A stretch of DNA of 64,000 bases from Siphonodentalium dalli (taxonomy: Eukaryota > Mollusca > Scaphopoda > Gadilida > Siphonodentaliidae): the NCBI GenBank assembly GCA_032622095.1, contig CP136065.1:213136151-213200150 (forward strand), read 5' to 3'. Position 1 is the first letter of the stretch. Every line of letters begins with the position of its first letter. Below the pieces are notes generated by a model. That model had not been told where the DNA came from and did no database searches. It saw only the letters and a program-made list of their open reading frames with translations. Of the stretch, positions 12,985 to 25,750 are shown in pieces. Position numbers and translations under genes: made by a program.

Positions 12985-14335
12985 ATCTGGTGCGGGGGGG
13001 GGGGGTGGGTATAAAAACACCATAGTAAAAGCTCGATAAACCATGGTATACTAGTCTTTACTCTGGTAAATATTGTAAAGTCAGGCAAACAATGATATAC
13101 ACTAGTAAATGTCACGTAATGTGCATGTAAAAAGGACATACCCTTGTAAATTCCAAGTAAATGCACGGTGTACCCCACTTTACTGTCGTGAAATGCTGGT
13201 GGGTGGAACAGGACCTTTGCGTTGGTTGGTGTAACATATTATAAGCTGGTAAAACCCTTGTTTGGTTCCAGTCAGAGATGGATTTTGTGAAGAACTGAGT
13301 TCTACATTCCCTAGTATTAATGTCATGTGTCAGCTAATAATACATCCTGTGATTTCGAATGGGGTGAGGTAATAGCATACAATAATATATATGTAATACA
13401 AGGGGAATGCTATATTGAATCAGAGTCTTATTTCTAGACTAAAGACTGGTATGTTGTCCTTGGAGCAGTTCAGACTTGTTTTGAGTCTATACTTTACACA
13501 CTGATTATAAAAAAACGTGTTTCAACCATGCAGAGACAAACATTTTGTTGGGTTAAGTTGTGATTATTGTTTTTTTTTGTATATTTAAGTCCAAAATGGA
13601 ATCAAATCTGCAAGTTGAAATCCAATTAATCTCAAAATTGCTGGTGCATAGCTACCATGTTGTTCAATGTGGTGTATGTAATGGTACTACATCGGGATTT
13701 ACCAGCGTATATCTTTTTTACCCGACTTTACCATATGTTACGGCATTTGAGCGTGGTTAACCATGTTTTGCAGGGCTTTTACTGTAGTGCTTTTCAAGGG
13801 CGTGAGCGATAAATATATTTAACAATAGCACAATACGCAGCTGATGTGTTTTCTGTCTCTCTTGGGAGAAGAAATTCATACATTGTTAGTTAATCAGTGG
13901 AAAACAAGTGTACCAGGTGCTTTGCTCAAAAGTTAACAGAATGTGGCAAGAATATTCTTATAAATATTTTTTTGCTAAGTCCAGAAGAGTTTAACACCTT
14001 ATGTAATCACATGTGCTATGCATATGCCTCCAAACTGTTGACTCACATTTTAATGCTTCTACAAGCGTATCCCGGTAATACAATGGTAAATTACCATAAT
14101 ATCGAGGTAAATAACCCTGGTATAATTACTCTGGTAGAACCACTTACATCCAGCTTAAATACCTTGGTGAATATTTGGATGGGTCCATTTCACTAGAGTA
14201 AATATATGGGTGGGTTTACATGTATATGTGACGATTCAAAAGACAAATTTTACCCTGGTAAAATTACATCATTGTACCTGTCCAAATCACCACGGTAATA
14301 CCACGGTGTATTCACCATGGTTTAATAGAATGTTG
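12985..14335. repeat. Degenerate array of CCATGGTAAA-like motifs
   Basis: Two flanking blocks (about 12985-13260 and 13690-14335) are full of variants of 'accatggtaa', 'ctggtaaat' and 'aagtaaatg' in both orientations, often about 11 bp apart. 'gggtgggt' occurs near the left edge (about 13000) and again at about 14208. The middle part (13270-13690) is less repetitive. A run of 13 G lies near 12997. It may be a non-autonomous transposon with subterminal repeats, but termini and TSD are not resolved. Confidence 0.45.
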
Positions 14336-14789
14336 TTGTTTTTTTCCATAATGGTCGGGGGTGCTTTCATTGACATATATTTTGGGGTTCCTCAACATTA
14401 CTTTACAACATAGGGCCCGGGAGAAAATATAAATTTATACTATACCAGTCTCTCCGTTGGTGTTATAAATGCAGGTTGCTGAATTGTTCTGGTGATCAAA
14501 ATCCCATTGAAACTACTATTATGTACATGTAACATCATTGATGAGATGATCCATATCTTATGAACAAACAATACATAAACGTAAATATGATATCATCCTA
14601 ATTGTAACCGTAGTTACAAGTGAATGATATATAGAGTATTTTCAATTACCGAGTAAGGCATCATATTTATCCATTTCGAAGTGTGATTAACCCAATGTTA
14701 GGTAAGACTAGCTATATCAGACTGGGAGGAGGCACTGGCTCTCAATATGTCCATTGCGATAAACTCACGAATATTATCAACTAACAAGT

Positions 14790-15123
14790 TTCTTAAAATG
14801 TCCAATCTACGAGAAGATGATAAATGCGATAGATGTAAAAGCGAGACAGCAGATGTCCCCAGCAGATGACAATGATTCTCGGTTCATCACCAACGAATCC
14901 GAACTTTATAACGAACATGCTGTGGCTTCTAAATAAACAATACATTTATAGGACCAAATTCAAGCCAATTAACTTATCGCTAAATGTTTTCCTCAAAGAA
15001 TTGAATTATAGATACCAATGTGAGAAGTATACCGCACGATGCCAATCGAAACAACAAGAATTTTCGAAAAACTGGTTCCTTTTAGAAAAGGCTATACATA
15101 TACGCACGAGTGAACACAAATAA
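14790..15123 (+). pseudogene. LINE C-terminal remnant, L1/Tx1-like
   Basis: A plus-strand piece reads MSNLREDDKCDRCKSETADV, which resembles the Cys-rich region before the HLFWEC motif of L1/Tx1-type pol proteins. The next frame carries FITNMLWLLNKQYIYRTKF and ends with YRYQCEKYTARCQSKQQEF then SKNW, the usual last roughly 60 residues of such proteins. The HLFWEC part is missing and a stop separates the pieces. Classification rests on pattern memory only. Confidence 0.45.
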
Positions 15124-15522
15124 ACTTGTCCTGAAAATTTTCTCTTCACCAGTTCAAAAACTCACTTAATTACTATACCCAAGAAATACTATTATCGCCC
15201 CAATACCACAACGCCGTCTATAGTTAGATGTCGTACCGATGCGCCGTACACATGAACAAAGTTCAAAAGATTTAAAATCTGGATTACTATATAAAATGAA
15301 CACATTATTCGATTTATCCCAATCCACATGTAAGTCACTGGGAGTGCATATGACGTACGAAAGACGTGTAAATGAAGTGTACAAGATGTGAGAGAATTGG
15401 AAGAATGTAACTTTATTTATAATAACATGTACCATGTCTGTATTTACATTCTTCATTGGTGTCTGTTTATTCCAATAAAACAATTTAAAAATAAAAAAAA
15501 TAAAATTCCATTGCGTCATATA

Positions 15523-15959
15523 TGTGACCCGCCATATCAAATCCAGTCGTAAGTCGGGATTTTTTTTACCCTGTGCCAATGCATTCTCTTATATATGCGA
15601 GTCGACCATAGGTCGCCTGGCATATATAAGAGAATGCATTGGCCTAACAATTTTTTATCATTTTTTTAAAATAAGTGTTTCTTACAAATTTTAGGACATA
15701 AAATAAAAAACATCCATTACCCTGCATGGAGCCCCACACATATATAGAAGCATATATAAGAGTGTCGTCTGCTCATGTTTGTCTGGGGCTCTGTATGGGT
15801 GAAATTATAAAATTGTTTAAAGAATACAAGAAACAATTATTAAAATTGAAAACAATTGTTAGGCCAATGTATTCTCTTATATATGCGAGGCGACCTATAG
15901 CATTGGCACAGGGTAAAAAAAATCCCGACTTACGACTGGATTTGATATGGCGGGTCACA
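15523..15959. mobile_element. MITE with palindromic core, TGTGACCCGCC ends
   Basis: Near-perfect inverted ends of about 80 bp run from 'tgtgacccgccatatc' through 'cgtaagtcggga' into 'accctgtgccaatgca', and the right end is their inverse. TATA lies on both flanks and is the likely TSD. Inside is a full palindrome at about 15572-15645 and half a palindrome at 15865-15910. The spacer ('ctgcatggagccccacac', 'tttgtctggggctctgta') also occurs in the element at 59661-60052. ORFs that read through the TIR are artefacts. Confidence 0.8.
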
Positions 15960-16362
15960 TATACATGAACAAATTATTACTGAGGCACCATATAGGACGC
16001 AAGCTAATGTGCCGCATACTTTTGGTTGTGAGTGTTTGGTTCAGAGTGGGCATTGTGACCAAGATAGACGTCTGTCTTGTAGTGAAGGCACCAGAAGACA
16101 AACATGTCCATTAATTAGCTCACGGTTACGTGGGGGTAATGTACCATTCTTTCTGCATCCTGTCAACTTTCAAACCTTTAGTGATAGGATGCTCAATACA
16201 ATTAAACTATTGGATGTCAATCATGGTGACACAATGGACTGAGATAAATATGGATACACATAATGACTAAAGTGTTAATGATGTCGGAATGGACAAATAA
16301 CTGCCTCGTGTGTGCTCTTACGTCAGTAATTCCCATTCAGGGGTCGTTGACCTTAATTTGTT

Positions 16363-16505
16363 TAACCCTTTCATGACGGGAGCTGTGTTGGTGCAATTTT
16401 AAAGACTATTAGCCAGTGCATTATTTTAAATATGCGAGTACCCCGCATATATAAGAGAATGCACTGGCTTGCAAGGTCAAGGTAAATATTGTTAGGCCAA
16501 TGTAT
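16363..16505. mobile_element. Diverged palindromic MITE fragment
   Basis: Contains 'aaccctttcatgacggga', a diverged palindrome ('gccagtgcatta' to 'gagaatgcactggc') and 'aaggtcaaggtaaatatt', all shared with 26424-26642. Ends are incomplete. Confidence 0.55.
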
Positions 16506-16849
16506 TCACTCATACGTGTATATTCCATGACCGGTATCTTCTCCAGGACTAGTCGGTCTCATTCAATCCAATGTCACAAAACAAAACATAAAATGAAAAA
16601 TCTGCTTCGAGTTGTCACTAGGTATATGCTCAACATTCCAACAAGACGTGAAGCATTATTCTACGGTTTGTAAACATTGAGTAATATTTTCTTAAAAATT
16701 AACACTGAATTCCCCATTTAAATGTTGCCACTTTACCTCCCTCTTATGACCAGATATCGACTTCCAGAAGAGAAAGTATTAAAGACACAAGGAGGTTTGA
16801 GCTCCAATATATTGGCTTTTTAATTTTTCCTGGTATCGAAATAAAACCC

Positions 16850-18270
16850 ACATACACACGGAGACATTAACGGTCAAACAGAAGTACCGATATTAACCCC
16901 TAAACTTGCCACATTCAGCCAGAATTACAAAATTGTGCCCCCAATAAAAGAAATTCACAGCCCGGACCCCCGTATCGTCCTCGTACAGCTAATAACACCT
17001 TACATACCTGTTGCGGAACTACCCTCGACTACATTCACGAAGAAACAAGGGCGAATCGCCAACGAATGCCGGGCAATTAACCCCCAAAATGCCGCCATCG
17101 CGGAATATGTTTACCGATTACCAAGCTAACAGCCCGGACCAGCCCGGACCGCCCATGTTGCGTCTAGGGGTGATTTTAGTGGCCCTATCTGTACACGGGT
17201 GTCATGGAAACCCACATACATACGGACGGTGGTCACGGCCAAATAGAAATACCTATATTAACCCCTAAACTTGCCAGATTCAGCCAGAATTACAAATGTG
17301 TGCCCCCAATAAAAACACTCACAGCCCGTAATGTCCTCGTACTTCTAATAACTCCTTACATATATGTTGCGGAACTACCCTCGACTACACTCACGAAGAA
17401 ACAAGGGCGAGTCGCCCACGAAAGCCTGGCAATTAACCCCCGTCTAGTGGTGATTTTAGTGTCCATATCTGTGCGCGGTTGTCAATGACACCAACACACG
17501 CACGGGCGGAGCTTGGTCACGGCCAAACAGGAGTACCGATATTAACCCCTAAACTTGCCAGATTCAGCGAGAATTACAAATGTGTGCCCCCAATAAAAAA
17601 GCTCACACAGCCCGGACCCCAGTATCGCCCTCGTACGGCTAAGAACTCCTGACATATATGTTGTGAAACTACCCTCGACTACGTTCACGAAGAAACAAGG
17701 GCGATTTGCCAACGAAAGTCGGGCAATTAACCCCAACATGGGCGGTCCGGGCTGTTAGCTTCGTTATCGGTAAATTAGGCGATGGCGGCATTTTGGGGGT
17801 TACTTGCCCGGCTTTCGTTGGCGATTCGCCCTTGTTTTTTCGTGAGAGTAGTCGAGTGTAGTTCCGCAACATATATGTAAGGAGTTATTAGAAGTACGAG
17901 GGCATTACGGGTGTCCGGGCTGCGAGTTTTCTTATTGGGGGCAAAATTTGTAATTCTGGCTGAATGTGGCAAGTTTAGGGGTTAATATCGGTACTTCTGT
18001 TTGGTCGTGACCACCCTCCGTGCGTATGTGCGTTTCGACGACACCCGCACACAGATATGGACACTAAAATCACCCCTAGACGCAACAGGGGCGGTCCGGG
18101 CTGTTAGCTTCATTCGCGGCGAATAAGCCGGCATTTTGAGGGCTAATAGCGACACTGACTTATGTGTGGTCGCGAGCCCTGTCCGTGCGTGAGTGGCTTT
18201 CCATGACACCCATGCACATATATTGCCACTAAAATCACCCATATACTCCTCAGGGGCGGTCTGGGCGGTG
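16850..18270. repeat. Complex foldback cluster of a roughly 300-bp unit
   Basis: A unit containing 'taacccctaaacttgcca', 'gcccccaataaaa', 'cctcgtac', 'ctaccctcgactac' and 'gaaacaagggcga' occurs three times forward (starting near 16890, 17255 and 17545). It then occurs inverted from about 17750 to 18010, with a further diverged inverted piece to 18250. The axis lies near 17745, so the centre can form a hairpin with arms of about 200 bp. 'gcggtccgggctgttagc' marks several unit ends. The many small ORFs are not genes. Probably nested copies of a foldback or TIR element. Confidence 0.65.
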
Positions 18271-18344
18271 TTTAGTCACACCGGAAATAGGTTAATAAAT
18301 ACTTGAACTACCTTGCTACGGGCATTATGTCACAGAAAGACGCA

Positions 18345-18697
18345 TTAAACGGACATGGTTCATTCGAACCCCCAATTGTTTTCTACGTCATTTGGATCGA
18401 CGGATACGATAGGCGAGGAATGCACGAAGTATTGATATACCGGCTTCATTTCCCCTAAAAAACACTTGCCAAATTCACAGCCACTTTTCAGCCGTTTTCA
18501 ACTTTTCGCCAGCTTTCAGATAAACGCTCTTTATTGCTACCATATCAGGAATACATTACCACGAAACGCTCTTTTATGTTTCATGTCGCACAAATGGCGG
18601 TTTTTTGTTTGGCACCCAATCACCGTATTCAGTTGGATTTTTAATTACTTGAATGCGTCTTTATGATTACATAATCCTCGTAGAAAGGTAAAGATAA
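18345..18697 (+). mobile_element. Repeat F (TTAAACGGAC family), copy 1
   Basis: Starts 'ttaaacggacatggttcatt' and contains 'aacacttgccaaattcac' and 'ctctttattgctaccatat'. It ends near 'cctcgtagaaaggta'. Other copies are 40371-40633 (minus), 51528-51870 (plus) and 53193-53544 (minus). The 45 bp just before it match the tail of an inverted copy, so two copies probably abut. No ORF. Confidence 0.6.
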
Positions 18698-19480
18698 TTC
18701 GATGTTACTTGCGATATCGACTCACACATTCAGAGCAAAGCATGCAATTTTGAGTTGGGGAAAAGATAACAACAGTTACAAAGAAATATATCTCCCAGGT
18801 TAAATAATATTGGCGTATTTCTTATGGAAAGAGTCCCATATCGTACTGTTTTAAAAGTATGCTATTTACGTATACATAAAGATCTAAGTGCTTATTTACA
18901 CGAGAACAGGCGTATCACAAAAATACTGTATTTAATAATTAATTAAAGGTATGTCCATGTCGATTAGAACATTAGTTAGATGATGAACTTGCGTTCATGA
19001 ATTGTCGACCTTGCGAATTTAAATCCTCACATACTAATTATAATGAAGATTGATTGGGGTTTAACTTTGTTGTGGCCGCTGTGCCTTATCAAATCACACA
19101 CGAACGAACGACGAACCCAATATGCATATAAGGCAAGTAATTTACGATAAAAGTGTGAATAGCGTTTGTCGGTGATAAATAACATCAGCCGTATAAATAT
19201 GAAACCAGTTATTCACATGGACATCCGGGGGATCGAAGAGTGGAATTAATTGTTTTATTAATATAATTATATGTATAGCATATGATATCAACATTTGTGG
19301 ATTTTCCAAAGAAATCAGTAAGTTTTTTAACTGTGCACGGTTGGTCATTTTCACTCGTGCCGAAATCTAATTTACGTTTGCGATTCATTGTGGAAATTCG
19401 GAATGTGGACCCAAGTTTGGAGTTTGGGATGATACCCGGGAAGATTTTAAAGGGCCGTCGGCCCTCTCCTACAACCCACT
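18698..19480. other. No feature recognised
   Basis: AT-rich sequence without an identifiable ORF family or repeat. Confidence 0.35.
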
Positions 19481-19929
19481 TTTGAATGCCATGATTCCGC
19501 TGAAGAGCGTTTGTAGAGTTTGTGAGATTGATATATGCTCATGCACAGTAGGTGTTTGCCTGATGTCCATGAGGTGGATGTCACCAAATCAGGAAGCAAA
19601 GCCCCACCCCATTCCGAACCAGGACCGGCGGAGAAGACTTACCTTGATTTCTCTGTGTGGGTTTTATGTGTTGATATGTGGACCCAGCAGAGAAAGGATT
19701 TGCGTGCCCGCCCGCAGGGCGGCACGAGGACGGTGGTGGGCTCATCCGAAGATCGCCCTTACGCCCTGACTTGAATTTTCTTGGATTTGTAGGTACAATA
19801 TGTCTAGGTCGTGGTTCAGGAGGGTCATGTGAGGTGGGATTCTAGCTGTTAAGAGATTGTTTTTTCTTTTACTTTTTGTTCTTTTTCTTGTTGTTTTTTC
19901 GTTTCTTCTTTTTTGGTGGTGGAGCACTC

Positions 19930-20618
19930 GATGGTGATTGTGGTGGAGGCTCATCTTCAGAGTCGGAGTCGGAGGAGTGTTCGTCTTTGCCGAAAATTGC
20001 TTCTAATTCTTCCCTGGTGATCTAAGGTTGTTTGGTTATGGGTGAAGGCTCATCTTCCCATTCTTCGACATCGGTGTCAATGTCGCTTCCGCTTTCTATG
20101 TCGCTTTCGTTGTCGCTTTCTCTCTCGGATTATGTGGATTCTGCTTCGGGTGAAGGCTCCGGCTCGTGATACTCCGGAGTCTTCGGAACAAAGTCAGAGG
20201 GGTCTTCCTCTTCGTTATCCTCGTCTGGCCGTGATGGTGGTGGTGATGGTGGTTCCATCTCCTGGGCGGCAGACTGGGTCGGGATCGCAGCTGGATGGGC
20301 GGAGTCGACTGGTGGTGATCCTGTCGGCTTTTAAGCTTTCCACACAGCGAGTCTATCGGCATCTCTCTTTTTTCTTGATGGTGTTTTCGTCTTCTTTTTC
20401 TTCATCTTCTGTCGAGGTTTCCGTGCTTATCTGGTATTATCCGGTCCGCTCCCGGTAGGGAGCCCTGAAAAGGGCTTTGCCGGGCCGGCCTGGAAATCCA
20501 GAATCAGCTGGTATCCGCCTTTGTGAGCGTGGCGTGACCAGCTCAGACAAGGCGTGACATGCATGTTAGTGTCCAGCATGTTGGTGACACTAATTGGAAT
20601 TAGCGGTGGCGAGTTCAT
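19930..20618 (-). pseudogene. Decayed acidic Ser/Pro-rich ORF, possibly LINE ORF1
   Basis: Reading the minus strand from 20618, one frame gives a beta-type stretch (HKGGYQLILDFQ). A second gives a basic segment (KTPSRKKRDADRLAVWKA). A long acidic and proline-rich tract follows (PSRPDEDNEEEDPSDFVPK, then SERESDNESDIESGSDIDTD) and a Lys/Arg tail (PPPKKKKRKNNKKKNKK). Several stops interrupt it. Basic 'SPSRKKRDxxRLxxW' segments next to a GG-x-LxxDF strand are familiar to me from repetitive ORFs of marine invertebrates, so a retroelement ORF1-like protein is a guess. The plus-strand ORF over the same bases is its antisense. GC is locally higher than in the surroundings. Confidence 0.4.
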
Positions 20619-20689
20619 CTTGAGAGGTGGCGATCCAAGCTCTCTGGAGGTCCGACTGCTAATAACTGCAAACTCTCCACATTTAAAGG

Positions 20690-22380
20690 AGTCTTAAAAC
20701 AACAGACACCATGGTATTAATATTTGCCCCATAGCCTATACTGATTCATAACAGGCGCGAGTCTCGTTGTCCCATTCAACACTGCGGGGTAATGTGAGAA
20801 GCTATATTTAATTGAGCGTATATATGACTTCACTCTTTTACAATCAGTTTAAAACACCGTAAAATAAAGCCATTTTGTTACACAGGAAGCCATTTCATAA
20901 ACCTATGTTTACTCAATTGTGATAGCGTCTAAAGAATCCAGCTATAAACGATCATTAACTAATTGCCCAGGGCGTGAAGCCAACGCCCGATAGTATAGCT
21001 AATCGAACACACCCGTAATCTCGCCCTTCTCGTCAGCTCTCGCTAAAAACGTTAAGTCGTCTTGTGCTGAGCCGGTTAATTTCTTTTGTTTACAATAAAT
21101 TGTCGTCGAATCCCCGGTCGACACAAAAAATACTTGTAGCCATATTGTTTAGCCACAAGCATATTTATTTTAGCCACTTTGTATTTTTTTTTCGCAAATT
21201 GCTAAATTGGCTAACGGCAGTGCGAACACTGATAATTTGAGTTTGGATGGAATATTTAAAAATACATTAATTAATAAGAAAACAGTATAATCTTGAATCA
21301 ATATACAGTGCTCATTGATGTTATACCCATTTAAGTGTGTTTCATAAACTGTTAGCATGTGACTCTTCACACAGACCATAAGTTCCCATCGAAATTCATT
21401 ACTACCGACCGTCTAATCACAACCATCCAGTTAGCTAATTTCAAGGTAGTTTAACTAACATCGACCTGCTTGCTAGCCACTATGCCGTTTCTGCTCATTA
21501 ATTCCGGCGAACTTTTTCGCAATACCTCAGGGAATGGAATTCGAAATTGATTGCCAACATGAGCACCGCGGAATTGCTTGCTCATTCGATTCAATAAACC
21601 TCTTCTTATGTATATCCTTGGTCAATATCGACTTCAATAAATCGGGTAAATATAGACAGGGTTTCCACCCAACAGTGAGTAGATAAGGAAGCAGTTCTTT
21701 TTTTCCGATATATCATAAAATGTGTTCTGTAATGGACAATTGGCAGTATTCTTCCTGACGGCGCCCGTTTCGATAGTGGCGGATATGTCTTATCTTGAAC
21801 TGACAACGAATTGGCAATTTATCATGCTGGCCTATATACTAGATTGACCAATGACAATGTAGATCTACTGACCGGAAATCAGGGGATATTAGGTTCACCT
21901 TGGTTGACATCGATCCACCCTATATGGGAATCCCCCAGGGAGGATATGCTTGGATTCATAAGGGGTCAATAGCCACCATCTTGTTTGTTCTTGAAACTCT
22001 GCCGCCTCAGGCATAACATACAGTGTGTGTTTGGCGCAAAGAAAATGGATATCTGTTGGCTAAAACAGAGGAAAACGAGATATCGCTGATAGCTCAAAGA
22101 TTTACTTTAATAAGGAAATACTCAAGATGAAATGAACAAATTATGCTAACATAATTAAAAAGAAAAAGAACACCGAACGAAGGACTTTCGAATCAAACAA
22201 AATCGAGTGGTAGAATTACCATTATTATGTTGATTATTGTGACTAATTTGTAATGTTGACATGCTGCTAACCGCGACTAAGAGTCAGTCAGACTCGTCCT
22301 TTGAATAAATGATTATGATGATGAAAAGCGTTACAGGACTCTTATGTGCCGGCTACCGTGTCATGTGAGGCTCAGCGAGA
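20690..22380. other. No feature recognised
   Basis: Only short, unrecognised ORFs. No array or long inverted repeat noticed. Confidence 0.35.
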
Positions 22381-22905
22381 TTAATCCACTTAGTTTAAAC
22401 AGTATTTATTTTTCCCTCTATAGACATTCAGATAAATAATTACAATAGATACAAATTTAGAAGACAAATGGGATTAGGCAACAAGCCATAGGCTTATTTG
22501 AAGCCCTCTCCCTTGACAATGGCACAGCCCTACTTGACTGCAAGTCAAGTAGGGGTAAATAATAGAGGCATAAAAAAGATCCATAGAAAGAAGAAATATG
22601 AGGTGGAGGCGAGACAAAGGGACAGAAGATAATGTCAGAATTTTAGAGAGAAGGTCAGAGAGTACAGAGTGTGAGGTGTAATTATATATCTGAACATGCA
22701 TATAATTAATTTCAAATAAACCAAAAAGATATATAATAACACATTTCAAGGAAATAAAAAGTATTTATACATAATTTGTGATTGGAAAAATAACCATGTG
22801 AACATCTGCAGTGGTCCATCGACCCGACGACCCACGTTGGAGAGATCAATAGCATCTCGGTTTATGATGTTCCATGCGAGTTCAATATTGCAATCTTGGA
22901 ACAGC

Positions 22906-25308
22906 TTAAGAGAAGAATCGTTGAAAGCGATTACTGGTTATTATAAATTTCTGAGCTGCCATGAAGATTTTCTTATTAGTTTCATAGGATAATTCATCAA
23001 ATCCCCATAGTAATAATTCACTAGTTATTGTTACATCAGATAGGGTATTAAGAAGTTCTTCTCTGTGAGAGGTATATTGCGCGCATTCCAGAAAAAAATG
23101 TCTAGCAGTTTCAATGCAACCACACATGCAATAAGGCAAGTCTTTGATGTGGTTATCTTTTAGATCGCTGTTAAGATTGCTACATCTTAATCTCAGCCTG
23201 GTGTGGTAAATTTGAGCTGTCCTAGAATAGCTGGTAAAGTAGTACTTAGGCTTTAATATATCAGGTTTAAGATTGCGTTTGAAATCGCCTATTGAAGTTG
23301 CTTCTTTAACAGAGTCTGGGAGTACATTCCACGAACGAACAGACGACGGAAGAAAGGATTGCATATAGTAGTCATTATTACTATCAGGGGGACGTTTCAT
23401 TGTATTTCTAGTGTTGTGGTCATGTAATGAGTTACTTTCTGGGGGTACCATATTACTAATATAAGGTGGTGCCCTACCGGTTTTAATTTTGAAGAATTGG
23501 ATCAATTTATGCTGCTTGCGTCTATCGTCAAGATATTCCCAACCGGCCTCATCTATCAACTTGGCATTACTAACACTTCGGGTTGCACCGGTAACTATTC
23601 TCGCCATTTCATATTGGATGTCTTCAATATCATCTCGTAAGTAGTCCGGACAATTATCCCAAACGGGGGAGGCATATTCTAAAATTGGTCGAATGAAAGT
23701 GAAATAATTTTTTTCGAGAGACTTTCTGCTCAGCCTATATTTAAAACGTTTGATCATATTTAATTTTTTCCAGACTTTCTCGGTTATTGAATTAATGTGT
23801 GTATTCCAAGTGCCACGATCGTCAAAGGTTAAACCTAAATGTTTATGCGCTTGCACATCAGTGATTATGGATTTTCCCATAAATAAAATGGGGTGAAACG
23901 GTTGATCATTCTTGCGCGAATCTAGTAGTGTTTCAGTCTTGAGAGGATTAGATTTAACAAGCCATTTTACAGACCAACTGACTATCGTTTCAATATCTCG
24001 GTTGATTATACCAGCGGCTATATTAGGATTTTCAACTGTAAGAAAGATAGAGGTGTCATCATTAAAAAGACGAATATTGCACACAAGATTTTCAGTTATG
24101 TCATTTATATATATTAAGAATAACAGGGGTCCTAAAATATACCCCTGAGGGACACCAGCAGTAGTTGCACGCCATTCAGATAGTTCATTGTCAGCTGACA
24201 CCCTCTGCTTTCTAAGTTCCAAGTAAGAAACGAGAAGATTATACACATTTTCCGTAATGCCAATTTTTTTTAGTTTGATAAAAATCCCTTTATGCCACAC
24301 CTTGTCAAAGGCCTTGCTCATATCACAAAATACGCAACGAACCTCTTTGCCTTCATCTAGTGATCTACATATAGAATCATAAACTTCAGTCAACTGGTAC
24401 ACAGTCGAATCACCTCTTTTAAAACCAGACTGGTACATAGAAAGTAACCCGTTTTTATCAAGAAACGTCCACAAATGTTTATATATGCATTTCTCGAAAA
24501 CTTTCGATAAACAGCTTAACAATGAAATTGGGCGGTAATTCGATAGAATGCTTGGGTCTCCATTTTTTAAAACTGGACATACATTCGACAGCTTCCACTC
24601 AGAAGGATAATAACAGTTTTCACTAAATTCATTACATAACAGTGTTATAGGTTCACAGAGTGATTTGGCACATTGTTTTAGGACGCTAGGATTTATCATA
24701 TCTGGACCGCACGCCTTAGATGGTTTCATACCATTTAGAGCATCATAAACGTCAATTGTCGTTATTTTGAGCTCACCCAGCGTAGGGTTGCCCGTTACTA
24801 GTAGAGTGTGTATGGGAAGATCATGTACAGAATCAGCTATGCTGGATATATCACAAAAGTATGAATTTAAAGCATTAACTTTATCTACAGTAGAAATAAT
24901 GTGCTCGCCATTGAGTTGGAGAGGGGGTAGTGAATTGCGCTCACCATTTGAGATTAATTTCTGAAATTGTTTCCACCATGTTGAGTTGTCGGAGTCATTA
25001 ATAAGTATTGCATCAAGTGTGTTATCATAATCCAATTTGGCATTCCGGACTGCGCTAATGACTTCGTTTCGTTTCGCCCGAAATTTACTCCATGTATTAG
25101 GTGTGTTTTTGATTTTAGCACTTTTATGCAATCTATTTCGTTGTCTCATTAGTTGTCTTAAACCGCAAGTAAGCCATTCTGGAACGTCCCTTCTAATATG
25201 TACAACCTTACTTGGTATAAATTCCTGGCAAACTTGGTGGATTTTATCAGTATAGTGAGTTACGAGAGCAGACACGGGAGTGGTGCGACAATATCCCGGT
25301 AATCCCAA
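22906..25308 (-). pseudogene. LINE reverse transcriptase ORF, 800 codons
   Basis: Reverse transcriptase that copies element RNA at a nicked target. Order in the ORF: linker (residues 1-180); fingers with KPSKACGPDMINPSVLK (195-211); NYRPISLLSCLSKVFEK (258-273); QSGFKRGDST (293-302); motif A CDMSKAFDKVWH with its catalytic Asp (328-339); motif B AGVPQGYILGPLLFLIY (384-400); motif C LFNDD (414-418). The thumb and connection follow, then the C-terminal CMCG...ARHFFLEC cluster. Two normally conserved positions differ: motif B has Tyr where Ser is usual, and motif C has Asn before the Asp pair where Ala is usual. The endonuclease lies upstream in another frame (25260-25750). Probably inactive, though the frame is open. 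Confidence 0.9.
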
Positions 25309-25750
25309 GCAGAAAACGTATGATTCATTGCCTCGAAGTTAGCTCTATCGAAATTCCATATTCGTCGAGTAATTATTGACGCACGTTCAATGTGGAAGTT
25401 TAGTGTAATTTTTATGGGGCAATGGTACCGTATTATTTCTGGAAAGAAAGGGGACATAACTTCAGTTTTATCAATAATATCACCATAATTTGTTAAAAAC
25501 AGATCCAGAGTGGTTTCTGAAGACTCCGTGAAATGAGTGCATTCATTAACTAACTGGATTAATCCACATCTAGTTTTTAGACCATTTATTTTTGAGGTGC
25601 AGCTCGCGGAATTGTAATTTTCATTGAAGTCACCTCCAATAATAACCTTATGCACATCATCAATAGCATTTTTAATATTTATTTCGATGCTGTCCCATGA
25701 CGAGACTGGCGAGTTTGGTGGTCTGTAAAAACATGCAATTAAATTTTTCT
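25260..25750 (-). pseudogene. LINE AP-endonuclease domain, 3' two-thirds
   Basis: Minus-strand frame with ACFYRPPNSPVSSWDSI, IIGGDFNENY, ETTLDLFLTN and a degraded C-terminal motif. Where Ser-Asp-His is expected the sequence has EIIRYHCPI, so the conserved Asp is lost. The linker RIWNFDRANFEAM follows. The N-terminus is removed by the 5' truncation. The domain normally nicks target DNA. It overlaps the RT ORF by about 48 bp in a different frame, so a single-base indel separates the two domains of one original polyprotein. Confidence 0.8.

Noticed and set aside
15166-15579. Minus-strand ORF of 137 codons
   Set aside because: Its start lies in the TIR of the MITE at 15523 and the rest has no recognised domain.
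16935-18242. Cluster of small Pro/Asn-rich ORFs
   Set aside because: They repeat the same sequence in several frames within the foldback units.
20042-20458. Plus-strand ORF of 138 codons
   Set aside because: It is the antisense of the minus-strand acidic ORF; its Arg/Ser-rich composition follows from the opposite-strand codons.
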